This document shows positions 50,160 through 61,231 of a DNA stretch of 64,000 nt, piece after piece. How positions within the stretch are numbered: the stretch's first letter is position 1; each line of letters begins with the position of its first letter. The notes under the pieces were generated by a model, which had not been told where the DNA came from, made no database searches, and saw only the letters and a list, made by a program, of their open reading frames with translations. Origin of the DNA: Antedon mediterranea (taxonomy: Eukaryota > Echinodermata > Crinoidea > Comatulida > Antedonidae). The stretch spans positions 15,313,201 through 15,377,200 of the forward strand of contig NC_092670.1 of NCBI RefSeq assembly GCF_964355755.1, given 5' to 3'. Both the position numbers and the translations under genes were made by a program.

Positions 50160-52470
50160 TTATTTCTTCTCTACGGTCATAGCATACGGTTTAGGCATCC
50201 TAATGATACCGACGGTAACATCGTTAAGAGAAGGAGGAGATTGAGATTCAGGCACTTTGAAGGTAAACCTCTGAAGAAGGTTAATTGTCAATAAGTAGAT
50301 TTCCATCTTTGCTAGAAGTTGACCAATACATATCCGATCACCTTAAAATGAATGAAATAAAAGCAAGTTGTTTCATTTATTAAAACCTGGTTGTGGTTAG
50401 TGGTACACGGTATCTGTTACCTGAAACTTTCGGTTACTTTAGGCCTATATAACAATGTCGGTTTTTAGAATTGTAAAACGATAATCCAATAGTTAAGGTT
50501 GGTTCTCACTTAACGTAGTTAGTTGACCAATCACCAGCGACAGTTCGGATGGCCCATCACGCAGTAATTGCGTTCGTAGTAATCTATTATATCTATACAA
50601 ATAGATAAATAACTTATACAAACCTATTCCAAAAGGAATAAATGCTTCATTCTGTTTGATCGTCTTTCCATCTTCCTCTAGATGCCGCATTGGATTAAAT
50701 TCTTCGGGATTTTCCCAGAACTTTGGATCACGGTGCACAGCCCAGGAATTTAAAATAAATCGAGTATTTGCAGGAATTGTATATCCCTTTATCTTTACCT
50801 CTGATGTTGTACATCTAGGCACGTTACTATGAGCTACCGTTGCATGGCGCTGGACTTCCATAATCATTGCGTTGACATACGGTAGTTTATCTCGATCAGA
50901 CCAGCTAGGAGTTTGATCTCTGCCCAAGATTTCTTCGATCTCGTTTTGTGCCTAAAAAGATTAGATGAAATATTCTTTTTATCTTTCGTGGTTAACCACT
51001 ACCTTTATTCATTCAGTTTTTTTTTTTCAATTCAATTTTTTATACATCTTTCTTCGTAATATTCTGTTTTTGGATCTCTTTAATATTACTTTAGATTAGA
51101 TGGAATATCTAAAAAATATCTAGAAAAAATCGTAACGAATAAGATAAATAAAGCAATACGCCTATCATTGGATTATACCTTTTGATAAACTTCAGGATAA
51201 TTTAACAGATACAGTAACATCCACATCGTAGTTGTTGTAGCAGTCTCTGTACCAGCCTGGAATAAATCCTGCACACCTCTCCAAATGACGCCTGAATCGA
51301 AGACTACCTCCTTCCTGTCTAACTTCTGCCGAATGATTTCGGCAATGTAATGGTCAATCATGTCTCGAATATCTTCCGGATTAAATGTTGATTTATGTTT
51401 ATCCACTATCTCAACAATGAAATTTCTGACAGTCGCTATTAACTTCCGTTCTTTTGATCTATACCGTGTATTCCACAGAAATGGGAAACAGTTGGATAGA
51501 GAAACTTGACCGATAGTCCCAAACACCTTGCTCAGTGATTCAAGCAAAACTTTAAATTCCGCATCTGAATACTCGTACCTCTGGCCAAAACTAATAGAAC
51601 AGATGATATTAGACACAGCATTGTTGATAAAATGGCAGGGGTCAAAAGTTGATGACGTATTTGCTTTCTTTTCGATTTCGTTACACATGTATCGTGCTTC
51701 TTCGTTTATCCGATTTTCTAGACTACGTTTTCCGACACCGAAGTTCCGGAAAGCTGTAAGCGCCCATCGCCGACGTTCTTTCCATACAGGTCCATTTTCA
51801 AACACCAAACTTCCTATAAAAATGAAAATAAATTATGGAACTAAAATGATGATGCTTATATAAAATGAACAAAGGCTAATATATAAAAAGTAATACTCTT
51901 GGTTCTCACTGCTATGACGTAACGTAAAAACGTTGTATTATTTCTATTGTTTGGCTTATTTCTTATTCATAACTACAAATGCTTTATTTGGTCGATTGTT
52001 TTGATCCGGGTAGACTTCTTTAGGAAACTTTTGATGACCAATCGAGAGTTCCAATTATCCGTCGCAATTCTGGTTATCAACATCATGGGTATGAAAAAAG
52101 GTATGTTCTACGTAGGCCTACCTGAAATCGAAAACCCATTTTTTAGATCAGGGAGAGCAGGTCGATCCGAGCAGACGTTTGCATTCTTTATGAACGCTTC
52201 TTTCGCAACCTCAAAATCATTAAGTACTACAACATTCAATCCTGCGATTCGTATAGTAAAGATACTGCCATAATCTTTAGCCCACGATGCAAATGTACGG
52301 TATGCTTCTTTGCCCAATCGAGGTGCTATACCAATTATGGGGAATCCCCATGGTCCTCCTGGTGGCAAGTTTTTAGGTGAGTTTATATATCGTACTGTCA
52401 CTAAAACCACGCAGAAGACGATTAGAAGACTCGATAAATTACAGTCAAAAACAGCTTCCAAGAACGACAT
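50160..52470 (-). CDS. cytochrome P450, CYP2-type, tandem copy A (4 coding exons)
   Basis: Exons 52122-52470, 51179-51813, 50624-50951 and 50160-50341 give 497 residues, full length for a microsomal P450. The N-terminal membrane anchor (LSSLLIVFCVVLVTV) is followed by the proline hinge NLPPGGPWGFPIIG. Helix I carries FQAGTETATTT. The EXXR-type motif is EVQR, with the downstream NPEEFNPMRHL, and the heme loop FGIGDRICIG holds the axial cysteine. These mark a clan 2 monooxygenase of the endoplasmic reticulum; substrate unknown. Start chosen at MSFLEAVFDC because the upstream extension begins with TTG. Only four coding exons is fewer than in vertebrate CYP2 genes. The third intron contains the left half of a family 1 MITE. 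It is convergent with the AMPK gamma gene. Confidence 0.92.
50495..50577. mobile_element. MITE family 1, left half, in P450 copy A intron 3
   Basis: AAGGTTGGTTCTCACTTAAC and GTTGACCAATCACCAGCGAC match the left half of the family; the right half is missing. The same intron of copy B has the right half (59370-59512). Confidence 0.6.
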
Positions 52471-52945
52471 TTTGTTAAATGAACAGCACTGTGCTGCAAT
52501 AACCAAGGCCTTGGCTGCTTATGGGCAGTCAACTGTAACATAGGAATAGAGTAATTGTATTTGTATAAAAGCTTTCTGGGGGCTTTATTAATATCGTCAA
52601 CAACGTTACGGTGGTCACGACGTCACGTGATATTCTGTTATTTGGATCATAATATCAAATATATTGCATTAAAACCTTAAGCTTTGTTGTATTTGGAAGT
52701 ACCAAGCGCCCCATGAATATTTTGGCAGTTGTTTTCTATTGTGAAATTTAATTATATTATTAAAAGTGAATTATTATGTATACAATAATAAACACGCCAC
52801 ACAAACGTAATATTCTTATTTTTTGCCTTCTTGTAAAATAAAGGATGGCCGTTAGCCAAAGTAATAATTTAAGAGAGATTTATTTTCTTGCAAAATTGTC
52901 TTTTCTGTTTAATTCCCCCATTCGAATAGCCTAATAATAATTATA
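52471..52945. other. 5' flank of P450 copy A and duplication junction
   Basis: Upstream of the P450 start lies an acceptor-like CTATGTTACAG on the minus strand, so a 5' UTR intron is possible. Unit A ends and unit B begins at about 52940-52945. No other gene is present. Confidence 0.45.
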
Positions 52946-53125
52946 AGTAAGAAAGGTATTTTCATTTTAAAAGGGGTTCTTTTCCACAAAAGGAGCAAAA
53001 ATCATCATGATCAACACTATAACCCCTCTAAGGGTACACCCCTATTAAAGGGACACTTTGTTTGGTCCTGAATGTATTCCCTTTATACGCCATTGCTCAT
53101 ATTTATATCTGTGTATTATTTTATC

Positions 53126-54556
53126 AAGCGACATCATCAAGCAAGGAGGGGAGGAGATAATCCAACAGCTAATAAAACTTTTCAACCAAATCTTAGTGAT
53201 ACAGAAGATACCAAGAGCATGGAAAGAAGCCAAGATCATTCTTTTGTTCAAGAAAGGGGACAAAGCAGATGTTAAAAACTACCGTCCCATTAGCCTCTTG
53301 TCTCATCTGTACAAAATCTTCACTAAAATAATCCATAACAGAATAAGAGATGTTTTAGACAACAACCAACCTAGAGAACAAGCAGGTTTCAGAGCAGGGT
53401 ACTCGACAATAGATCATCTACAAGCAATAAACCAGCTAATTGAAAAGGCAAGTGAATACCAACTCAAACTCTGTCTTGGCTTTGTGGATTACCAAAAGGC
53501 ATTCGATTCTATTGATCATTTGGATATGTTTGAGGCGCTCCGAAAAATAAATGTTGATGAAGATTACGTCAGAATCATAGAAGATATCTACACTGATGCA
53601 ATAGCCAGAATCCATATTGATAATGATATATCAAGAGAGGTTCATATACAGAGGGGGGTACGACAAGGTGATACTCTGTCCCCAAAGATATTCACAGCAA
53701 CCATCGAAGAAGTATTCAAAAAGGCTCAGCTTAATGGAGGTATAACTATTGATGGAGAAATGCTTACAGACCTCCGTTTTGCGGATGACGTGGCATTGAT
53801 TTCAACATCAGTTGCAGATATGAAAAACCAACTCTCAAGTCTGAATAAGGAGAGTAAATCAATCGGACTAACTATGCACAAAGACAAAACAAAATACATG
53901 ACTAACTTTGACACACAGGAAGACATTGAAATAGAGGGCCGGAAACTAGAAAAAGTGGAAGAATATAAATATCTAGGACAAACACTGAAAATGGAAGACA
54001 CCACGAAGGAAGAAGTTATGTTAAGAATAAAAGCAGGATGGATGAATTTTGGCAGACACAAACACATGTTGACTGACAAGAGTATACCAATGTCACTGAG
54101 AAAGAAATTATTTAACCAATGTGTGCTATCAAGTATGACATATGGTTCAGAGACATGGGCAATAACAAAGGAACTTGAACAGAAACTTACAACTACTCAA
54201 AGAGCAATGGAAAGGAAGATGATGAACTTATCGCTTCGAGACAGGGTAAATCATACAATCATAAGAAAAAAGACAGGTGTTACAGATATAATGGAGAAAG
54301 TAAGACAATCAAAATGGAGATGGGCTGGGCATGTGGCGAGATTTCAAGATAATAGATGGACATACAGATTAACAGAATGGCAACCAAGGGTAGGAAAGAG
54401 GAAAAGAGGAAGACAAAAAAAGAAGGTGGAGAGATGATCTAACAACATACATTGGAACGGCTGCATGGACTAGGACAGCAAGAATTAGACAGAAATGGAA
54501 ATGTTATGAGGAGGGCTTCATTCAACAATGGATGAACTAATTGCCTAGATAGATAG
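53126..54556 (+). mobile_element. RTE-type non-LTR retrotransposon, 5'-truncated, with 11-bp target duplication
   Basis: ATTATTTTATC flanks it on both sides (53115-53125 and 54557-54567), and the uninterrupted sequence is present in unit A near 41209-41220. The open frame carries reverse transcriptase motifs: WKEAKIILLFKKGDK, NYRPISLL, QAGFRAGYSTIDHL, FVDYQKAFDSID, RGVRQGDTLSP, the catalytic RFADDVALIS and YKYLGQTLKM. The endonuclease half is lost. The C-terminus continues in another frame (RWRDDLTTYIGTAAWTR) after a one-base shift in an A-rich run near 54415-54425. The 3' end is a GATAGATAG tail, as in RTE elements. Confidence 0.9.
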
Positions 54557-54635
54557 ATTATTTTATCTCTGCTTTATACATTATAATTTATTTTTGAACA
54601 ATTTATTGAGTTTAGCCTGTTCTTGTAGAATAATA

Positions 54636-54683
54636 TACAAATAATGATGCAATTGTACCAATGCTTGTAATGGTACAAATAAT
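54636..54683. repeat. remnant of the 38-bp minisatellite (unit B)
   Basis: A little over one unit (ACAAATAATGATGCAATTGT, ACCAATGCTTGTAATGG). It shows either the ancestral short state or a contraction relative to unit A. Confidence 0.8.
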
Positions 54684-55750
54684 TCCATGAGGTGAAAGCA
54701 AAGACAAAAGGTTCTAAACCATTCGAGAAAGCAGTGCTCCAATTTTGATTGGAGGCAGAGTAGAACAATTGTAGACAGTGTGACAGTACAGGTTAATAAT
54801 TTATAAACACTACTCTGTCTACACTATCAAACTAGTTTGACGACAAAAAAAAGTGTGATGTACCCAAATAAGGTAGTGATATGCCCAAATATGGTAGTGA
54901 TATGACATCATCATGTCCATATATGGACACATCATATTCATTTTTTCAATAATTTGCCTTTGGATTTATATATTTACATTATTTTCACCAAAACGTCAAA
55001 GATTGTAGGGAATGGGTCTTTAAAGATGGAGCCCATCCATCATAAAAAGTTCCATACAACGTTGTTATGCTCTCTCTATCTTTAGTCATCATTTTTTTAG
55101 GATATGTCTGGCTACATGATTTTTTTGTTATTATGATTTAAATATAAACATATTTTTAATAGGGTTTATCTTTCTAACAAGCTGTTTTTTCGTCTTAGGT
55201 TCATCGTTTAATTATTGTTGATAATGAAGACCATTTGGTTGGTGTTGTATCGCTGTCTGATCTACTCAATCATTTGGTGCTGAAACCTGCAGGTAACAAC
55301 AATATTTACTATTTTAGACTCAAAATAACCAAAACACATCCAATAAAATGGGAAGGATTTGAATACAGTAAAACATCTATTAAGGGGATACCTTTGAGAC
55401 CCAAAAATTAATAGGGATTTTCACAGAAAAAAAAAACTAAAAACAAATATACCAAAATGAACAATAATTGATCTGGATTCAAGAAATTGAGAAGAATTGA
55501 AACTTTAGCAGCCAACATTTCACCAATGAAAACTGCAAGCCAGAGAAAGTATCATAGTTATTATCATATTTATTATGATATCCATTTTTGTATTAATAAC
55601 GATATTATCTTGTGCCTGTGATATAAATGAATTTAATTATTTGGTCTTTTTTATTGAACAAAAACATTGTACCTTTAATATAGTAGTTGAATCAACCAAT
55701 CCTGTCCCCCTAGTGGGGGTGTCCCCAGAGTAGGGTTTTCCCATAGTTTT

Positions 55751-56372
55751 AAAACATCATTATTACCTCCGCCAAGGAGGTTATGTTTTCACCCCTGTAT
55801 GTTTGTGGGTGTGTTTGTGTGTGTGTTTGTGTGTGTGTGTTTGTGTGTGTGTGTCTGTGAACAGCCTGGAGGCCACAGTTTTTATCCGATTCTCACCAAA
55901 TTTGGACACAATGATCTATGCCCAAAAAGCTCGGACGAGTTCGAATTTGAGGGGGAAAGGTCATAGGTCAAGGTCACAACTAAGAAAAAACTATATTACT
56001 GCCTAGAGACCACAGTTTTGATCCGATTCTCACCAAACTTAGCCACAATGATCAATGACTCATCATATAATTTTGGTTAAATTTTAAAGGGTCAGGGTTA
56101 AAAATCAAGGTCCACAACAAAAAAAACAATTAATAAAAAAAAAAAAAAAAAACTCTCTGCGGGACTTGAACCAGGGACCTTAACTGTGAGAGGCTGGATA
56201 CATAACCATTACACCAAACTCTCATCCACAGCTTTGTAGTGTGCAGTTAGCCTATTTACACTTTAGAACTAATAAAAAAAATGTAAAAAAAAAACATTTT
56301 GGGGGGGGGGGGAATTTTATGTAGGGGAATTTTACAGTAGGCGGAGGTTTGTACTCTCGGAGTACCCTCTAG
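55751..56372. mobile_element. inserted repetitive element with ACCTCCGCC/GGCGGAGGT ends
   Basis: The block is absent from the matching place in unit A (about 47430). It begins TTACCTCCGCCAAGGAGGTT and ends with GGCGGAGGTTTGTACTCTCG. Inside are a GT-rich stretch (55801-55858), two related segments starting near 55865 and 55985 (GGCCACAGTTTTTATCCGAT and ACCACAGTTTTGATCCGATT), an A-run, a tRNA-like relic (56153-56223) and a G-run. It is a post-duplication insertion of a composite interspersed repeat. Confidence 0.75.
56153..56223 (-). ncRNA. tRNA-Glu-like relic inside a repeat
   Basis: The minus strand contains an A-box-like TGGTGTAATGGTTA, an anticodon-loop-like CCTCTCACAG (CTC) and a B-box GGTTCAAGTCC at tRNA spacing, resembling tRNA-Glu. 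The acceptor arms do not pair well and it is embedded in an inserted repeat, so it is probably a tRNA-derived pseudogene or SINE head and not a working tRNA. Confidence 0.55.
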
Positions 56373-57294
56373 TTTCCTCTTGTTTAATGTTTCATGGGAA
56401 AGTGTCCATTTAATAGGCGTGTTCCAACGGAGGGGTTCTACTGTAGGCTAATTAATTTTGACAATAAAAGTAATTTCATTATTAAATCGAAAATTAAATT
56501 GAATTTCCATTAGTCTATAAAAAGGATTGATTTATTTTGATTTGTTATATTTGTTTAGGTGTACCATCGAGGAACCCAAGTGGAAGTTCATCTGTCACTG
56601 GTCCAGATAGCAGTCCAACTCTAAACATGTCGCCAACCTAGTTACCATAGTATACTTTATTTATAATTACCGTATTTGTATAGAGCACAGTTGTTATCTG
56701 ACAGAAATTAGCAATTGTATGACATTTTTTACGTCTTGGTAGCTTTTATTAAAATAACGTCAGTACAGAGCAAACTATTTAATTACAATCAGAAATTGTT
56801 AAAACATGTTTTAATAAGGAAATAGAATCAAGATTTAATCCATAAAAAGTTAAATAGAAAAGTAAATATGGCTAGATCTTTGAATATATATACAGAAAAT
56901 TAAGTTACACCATTTACCATCCATTACATATGACTAAAAAAAGTTTAACAACAAAGTATAACACATTGTCTACTGATAACATACATTATGTACAAAAATT
57001 AGATGAAAATGTCAAAGGTCATCTGCATCTTACGTTATTTTAAATGTAAATAAAAAGAGGAGTTTATTTAATCTAACATCATTCTAGATTAAAGTTTCTA
57101 TCAATTTAAGAAAAAGGCGATATATTGCAAAATATGATTGTTGTAAATACTCCCATCACTTTAAAAAGAAAAAACATTTTGTTTTTCAATTAGAGGTTTT
57201 GTTGTTTTTTAAATAAGATTTTCTGTTTATTTTTCACTCGATCTTATTACAAACATATTTGCAGTTATTAAATTGTAAATGTATTAAACAAACA

Positions 57295-57533
57295 TACTCT
57301 TTACTGCAGTACGGCTACTGTTGCTACTCTTTACTGCAGTACAGCTACTGTTGCTACTCTTTACTGCAGTACAGGTACTGCTGCTACTTTTTTACTGCAG
57401 TACAGGTACTGTTGCTACTCAATTTACTGCAGTACAGTTACCGCTGTTACTCTTTACTGAAGTACAGTTATCGCTGCTACATTTTACTGCAGTACAGATA
57501 CTGTTGCTACTCTTTACTGCAGTACATCCTTTG
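57295..57533. repeat. 30-bp minisatellite with ACTGCAGTA core (unit B)
   Basis: About eight units equivalent to 48354-48615, with a different copy number and a few variant units (for example ACTGAAGTA). Confidence 0.88.
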
Positions 57534-58575
57534 AGTGACATGTAGGTTTAACTTAGGTGATTGTTTTATAGCCTTGGTTTGCATTTTATTGTTAAGATAC
57601 TGCAGTAATAGCATTAACCTACTGCATTAATCTTCATATCATATTTAAAATTATGTTCCATGGTTCATTTTTTTTATCAACTCCATTTTCGACCAACCTT
57701 AATAATGATTTGTACTTCACAAACAATCTTATAACTGTTTTATTATAATTGCAAAAAATCAATTTCTTCCAGGAAAAGGTAATTTTATTTACGATTGGAA
57801 TACCAAACATAAACTGTTGATTTAATTGCACTAGTAAACATTTACATACAACTCGTTATTGTAAAAAATACAAGGAAATTTATTTTTTAAATTTTAAATT
57901 CTGCACAGAATTTCAATCTTCCCAGATTTAAGAAAGTGTGTGTTTTGTAAATAATATAGAGCTGGATTTTAATGTGTATAGAAGTAATGTACGTCATTTT
58001 GTTCGTAAAATACACTAAACCCAGAAGTAACATAATTACCATGTTTGTTTTATTTATTAGGACTGTTTGTTGTTTGTACCGAAATTTGATTAACTTTTTG
58101 AGTGTTCACACATTAATAAGTGACGACTTTGACATAAACGCGTTAAGTAGCATGTTGACGTGTTAAGTAGAATGTTGACGAACGCGTTAAGTAACATATA
58201 AAAAAATTATAAATATGCTTATGAGCATTTTCATAAAACGCGCTCAGGATGGATAGAGCTTTCATGTATGACAAGCTTCGAGGTTTTCCGATTACAGTCA
58301 CCTTTCATAAATTGACCTTTAGGGTTCACACTTTGTCTTTTGTACAAGTGGAAATCTTTGCAGCAATTTAATCATTGCAAACGGCTTAGTCGCTTGATAT
58401 AGGTCACCAGTAGACCACTGAAAAGGGAGAGAATAAAACGACTTAACAAAAGCTACTATAATTTGCATGAGAAGTTAATGTTCTTTCTTTGTGAGTGAAT
58501 ACAGTATTGTATTTACTGTGAATCAGGTTCGTCGTTTTGTTCATGGTGCTATTGAGTTCTTATATACTTGTGACC

Positions 58576-58581
58576 TTTATT
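58576..58581 (-). terminator. polyadenylation signal of P450 copy B
   Basis: AATAAA on the minus strand at the position equivalent to the copy A signal, about 470 bases past the stop. Confidence 0.45.
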
Positions 58582-59047
58582 CTTTGGAAACTAGATTCTG
58601 TCTCGGTAAACTTCCCAGGGAAGATTAATTTCACTCTTCGCTGATTCTACCATGTTTTTATGAAAATTCAAGTGTTAGTTTACAAAATCCTTTCTATTTC
58701 CACTATATATCGCATGATGCTTTGAGTGCATTCTAGTGAAATCTAAATCTATAGTATTCTGGTTATACAGCGCCTAATATCGCGAGACCTCCGTCTAAGC
58801 GCCATAGAAACCGGGGAGGGGAGGGGTAACACAAATTACCAAGAAAAAAACCATCTATGCAACTAAAAATCTAACTGAAGTACTGTATGGTGATACGTCG
58901 TCCAGTTATGTCTCGGTCATCTTGGACTAGGCATTAAAGTTCCAACACCAGATGACCTAACAAGTTTGGTTGCAAAATGTATGTGTGATTTTCTCAGCCG
59001 AAGCATCATCATTGTTAGAGACATCTCCCCACAGTTTGTGCAAATGT

Positions 59048-61231
59048 TTATTTCTTCTCTACGGTCATAGCATACGGTTTAGGCATCCTAATGATGCCGA
59101 CGGTAACATCGTTAAGAGAAGGAGGAGATTGAGATTCAGGCACTTTGAAGGCAAACCTCTGAAGAAGGTGGATTGTCAATAAGTAAATTTCCATCTTTCC
59201 TTGAAGTTGACCAATACAAATCCGATCACCTTAAAAGTAAGTTATATAACGATATTTAATGAAACCCGTCTGAATAGGTTGTAGTAGATATTCGTTATCT
59301 GAAACTTTCGGTTACTTGATATAAGGATGTCGTATAGGTTCTTCGAATTGTAGAACGATAAACTTACTAATACGTAACGACGTAGGCGTAACGTAAATGA
59401 GTTGACCAATCACCAGCGACAGTTCGGATGTCCCATCGCGTGGTGATTGGTCGAATGACTTAGGTTCCGCTTACTTCATTACGTTACATCCTGATGGAAA
59501 ACCAAGCTTTAATAACCTATTACTACTAAACTATTAGGCTACAAACCTATTCCAAAAGGAATGAATGCTTCATTCTGTTTGATCGTCTTTCCATCTTCCT
59601 CAAGATGCCGCATTGGATTAAATTCTTCGGGATTTTCCCAGAACTTTGGATCACGGTGCACAGCCCAGGAATTTAAAATAAATCGAGTATTTGCAGGAAT
59701 TGTATATCCCTTTATCTTGACCTCTGATGTTGTACATCTAGGCACGTTACTATGAGCTACCGTTGCATGGCGCTGGACTTCCATAATCATTGCGTTGACA
59801 TACGGTAGTTTATCTCGATCAGACCAGCTAGGAGTTTGATCTCTGCCCAAGATTTCTTCGATCTCGTTTTGTGCCTAAAAAGATTAGATGGAATATAATA
59901 AGATGCATTACTTGAAAATTGTAACGAATAAGAAATAAGATAAATAGCAATACACCTATCATTGGATTATACCTTTTGATAAACCTCAGGGTAATTTAAC
60001 AGATATAGTAAAATCCACATCATAGTCGTTGTAGCAGTCTCTGTACCAGCCTGGAATAAATCCAGCACACCTCTCCAAATGACGCCTGAATCGAAGACTA
60101 TCTCCTTCTTGTCTAACTTCTGTCGAATGATTTCGGCAATGTAATGGTCAATCATGTCTCGAATATCTTCCGGATCAAATGTTGATTTATGTGCATCCAC
60201 TATCTGAACAATGAAATTTCTAACAGTCGCTATTAGCTTCCGTTCCTTTGATCTATACCGTGTATTCCACAGAAAGGGGAAAAAGTTGGATAGAGAAACT
60301 TGACTGAGAGTCCCAAACACCTTGCTCAATGACTCAAGCAGAACTTTAAATTCCGCGTCTGAATACTCAAACCTTTGGCCAAAACTAATAGAACAGATGA
60401 TATTAGACAGAGCATTATTGATGAAATGGCAGGCGTCAAATGTTGATGACGTGTTTGCTTTCTTTTCGATTTCGTTACACATGTATCGTGCTTCCTCGTT
60501 TATCCGATTTTCTAGACTGCGTTTTCCGACACCGAAGTTCCGGAAAGCTCTAAGCGCCCATCGCCGACGTTCTTTCCATACAGGTCCATTTTCAAACACC
60601 AAACTTCCTATTAAAATGAAAATAAATTATGGAACTAAATGATGATGATTATATAAATGTTTTAAAAAGTATAATACTGTTGGTTTTCATTGTCACTTTT
60701 ACGTAATAACGTACTATTTTATTTATTTTTGTTATTCTTAACTACAAACAAATGCTTTATTTGGTCGATTGTTTTGATCCTGGTAGACTTCTTTAGGAAG
60801 ACCAATCGAGAGTTCCAATGTCCGTCGCAATTATATTAAATTAACGTCATGGATATGAAAAAAGGTATGTTCTACGTAGGCCTACCTGAAATCGAATACC
60901 CATGTTTTAGATCAGGAAGAGCAGGTCGATCCGAGCAGACGTTTGTACTCTTTATGAACGCTTCTTTCGCAACCTCAAAATCATTAAGTACTACAACATT
61001 CAATCCTGCGATTCGTATAGTAAAGATACTGCCATAATCTTTAGCCCACGATGCAAATGTACGGTATGCTTCTTTGCCCAATCGAGGTGCTACACCAATT
61101 ATGGGGAATCCCCATGGTCCTGGTGGCAGGTTTTTAGGTGAGTTTATATATCGCACTGTCACTAAAACCACGCAGAAGACGATGAGAAGACTCGATAAAT
61201 TACAGTCAAAAACAGCTTCCAAGAACGACAT
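59048..61231 (-). CDS. cytochrome P450, CYP2-type, tandem copy B (4 coding exons)
   Basis: Exons 60886-61231, 59973-60607, 59547-59874 and 59048-59229 give 496 residues in the same structure as copy A, with all junctions kept. Diagnostic motifs are intact: FQAGTETATTT, EVQR, NPEEFNPMRHL and the heme loop FGIGDRICIG. Differences from copy A include loss of one Gly in the hinge (PPGPWG against PPGGPWG), and QLQGKMEIY against QLLAKMEIY just after the heme loop. Others are HLLQRFAF against NLLQRFTF and several in exon 2. No stop or frameshift is seen, so it is probably a working paralogue. Changes near the heme loop could alter activity or stability. Confidence 0.92.
59370..59512. mobile_element. 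MITE family 1, right part, in P450 copy B intron 3
   Basis: TTGACCAATCACCAGCGACA then GCGTGGTGATTGGTCGAATG, ending TGGAAAACCAAGCTTTAA. The left terminus is missing, whereas the copy A intron keeps the left part. The insertion therefore predates the duplication. Confidence 0.65.

Larger units (their letters stand above)
41045..52940. repeat. unit A of a tandem segmental duplication
   Basis: This unit holds the last three AMPK gamma exons and the first P450 gene. Its left edge, just past exon 40917-41039, matches the left edge of unit B (about 52945). Its right edge (TTCGAATAGCCTAATAATAA near 52921-52940) matches the right edge of unit B (about 61702). The units are directly adjacent and in the same orientation. 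Unit A is longer because of the minisatellite and nested elements at 41.3-45.1 kb and the foldback element at 45.7-46.3 kb. Confidence 0.85.
55199..56641 (+). pseudogene. orphan duplicate of the last two AMPK gamma exons
   Basis: Exon copies 55199-55292 and 56559-56641 keep their splice sites (CGTCTTAG acceptor, GTAACA donor, TTGTTTAG acceptor) and open frame. The first differs from 46894-46987 at three positions (TTA/TTG, CAC/CAT, CTT/CTG), all silent. The second lacks nine bases in frame (residues TVS) and ends three codons early (CAG to TAG). The preceding exon (45449-45595) has no copy here, so this is not a gene by itself. Phases would allow splicing from exon 45449-45595, so use as an alternative 3' end is possible. 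Confidence 0.85.
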
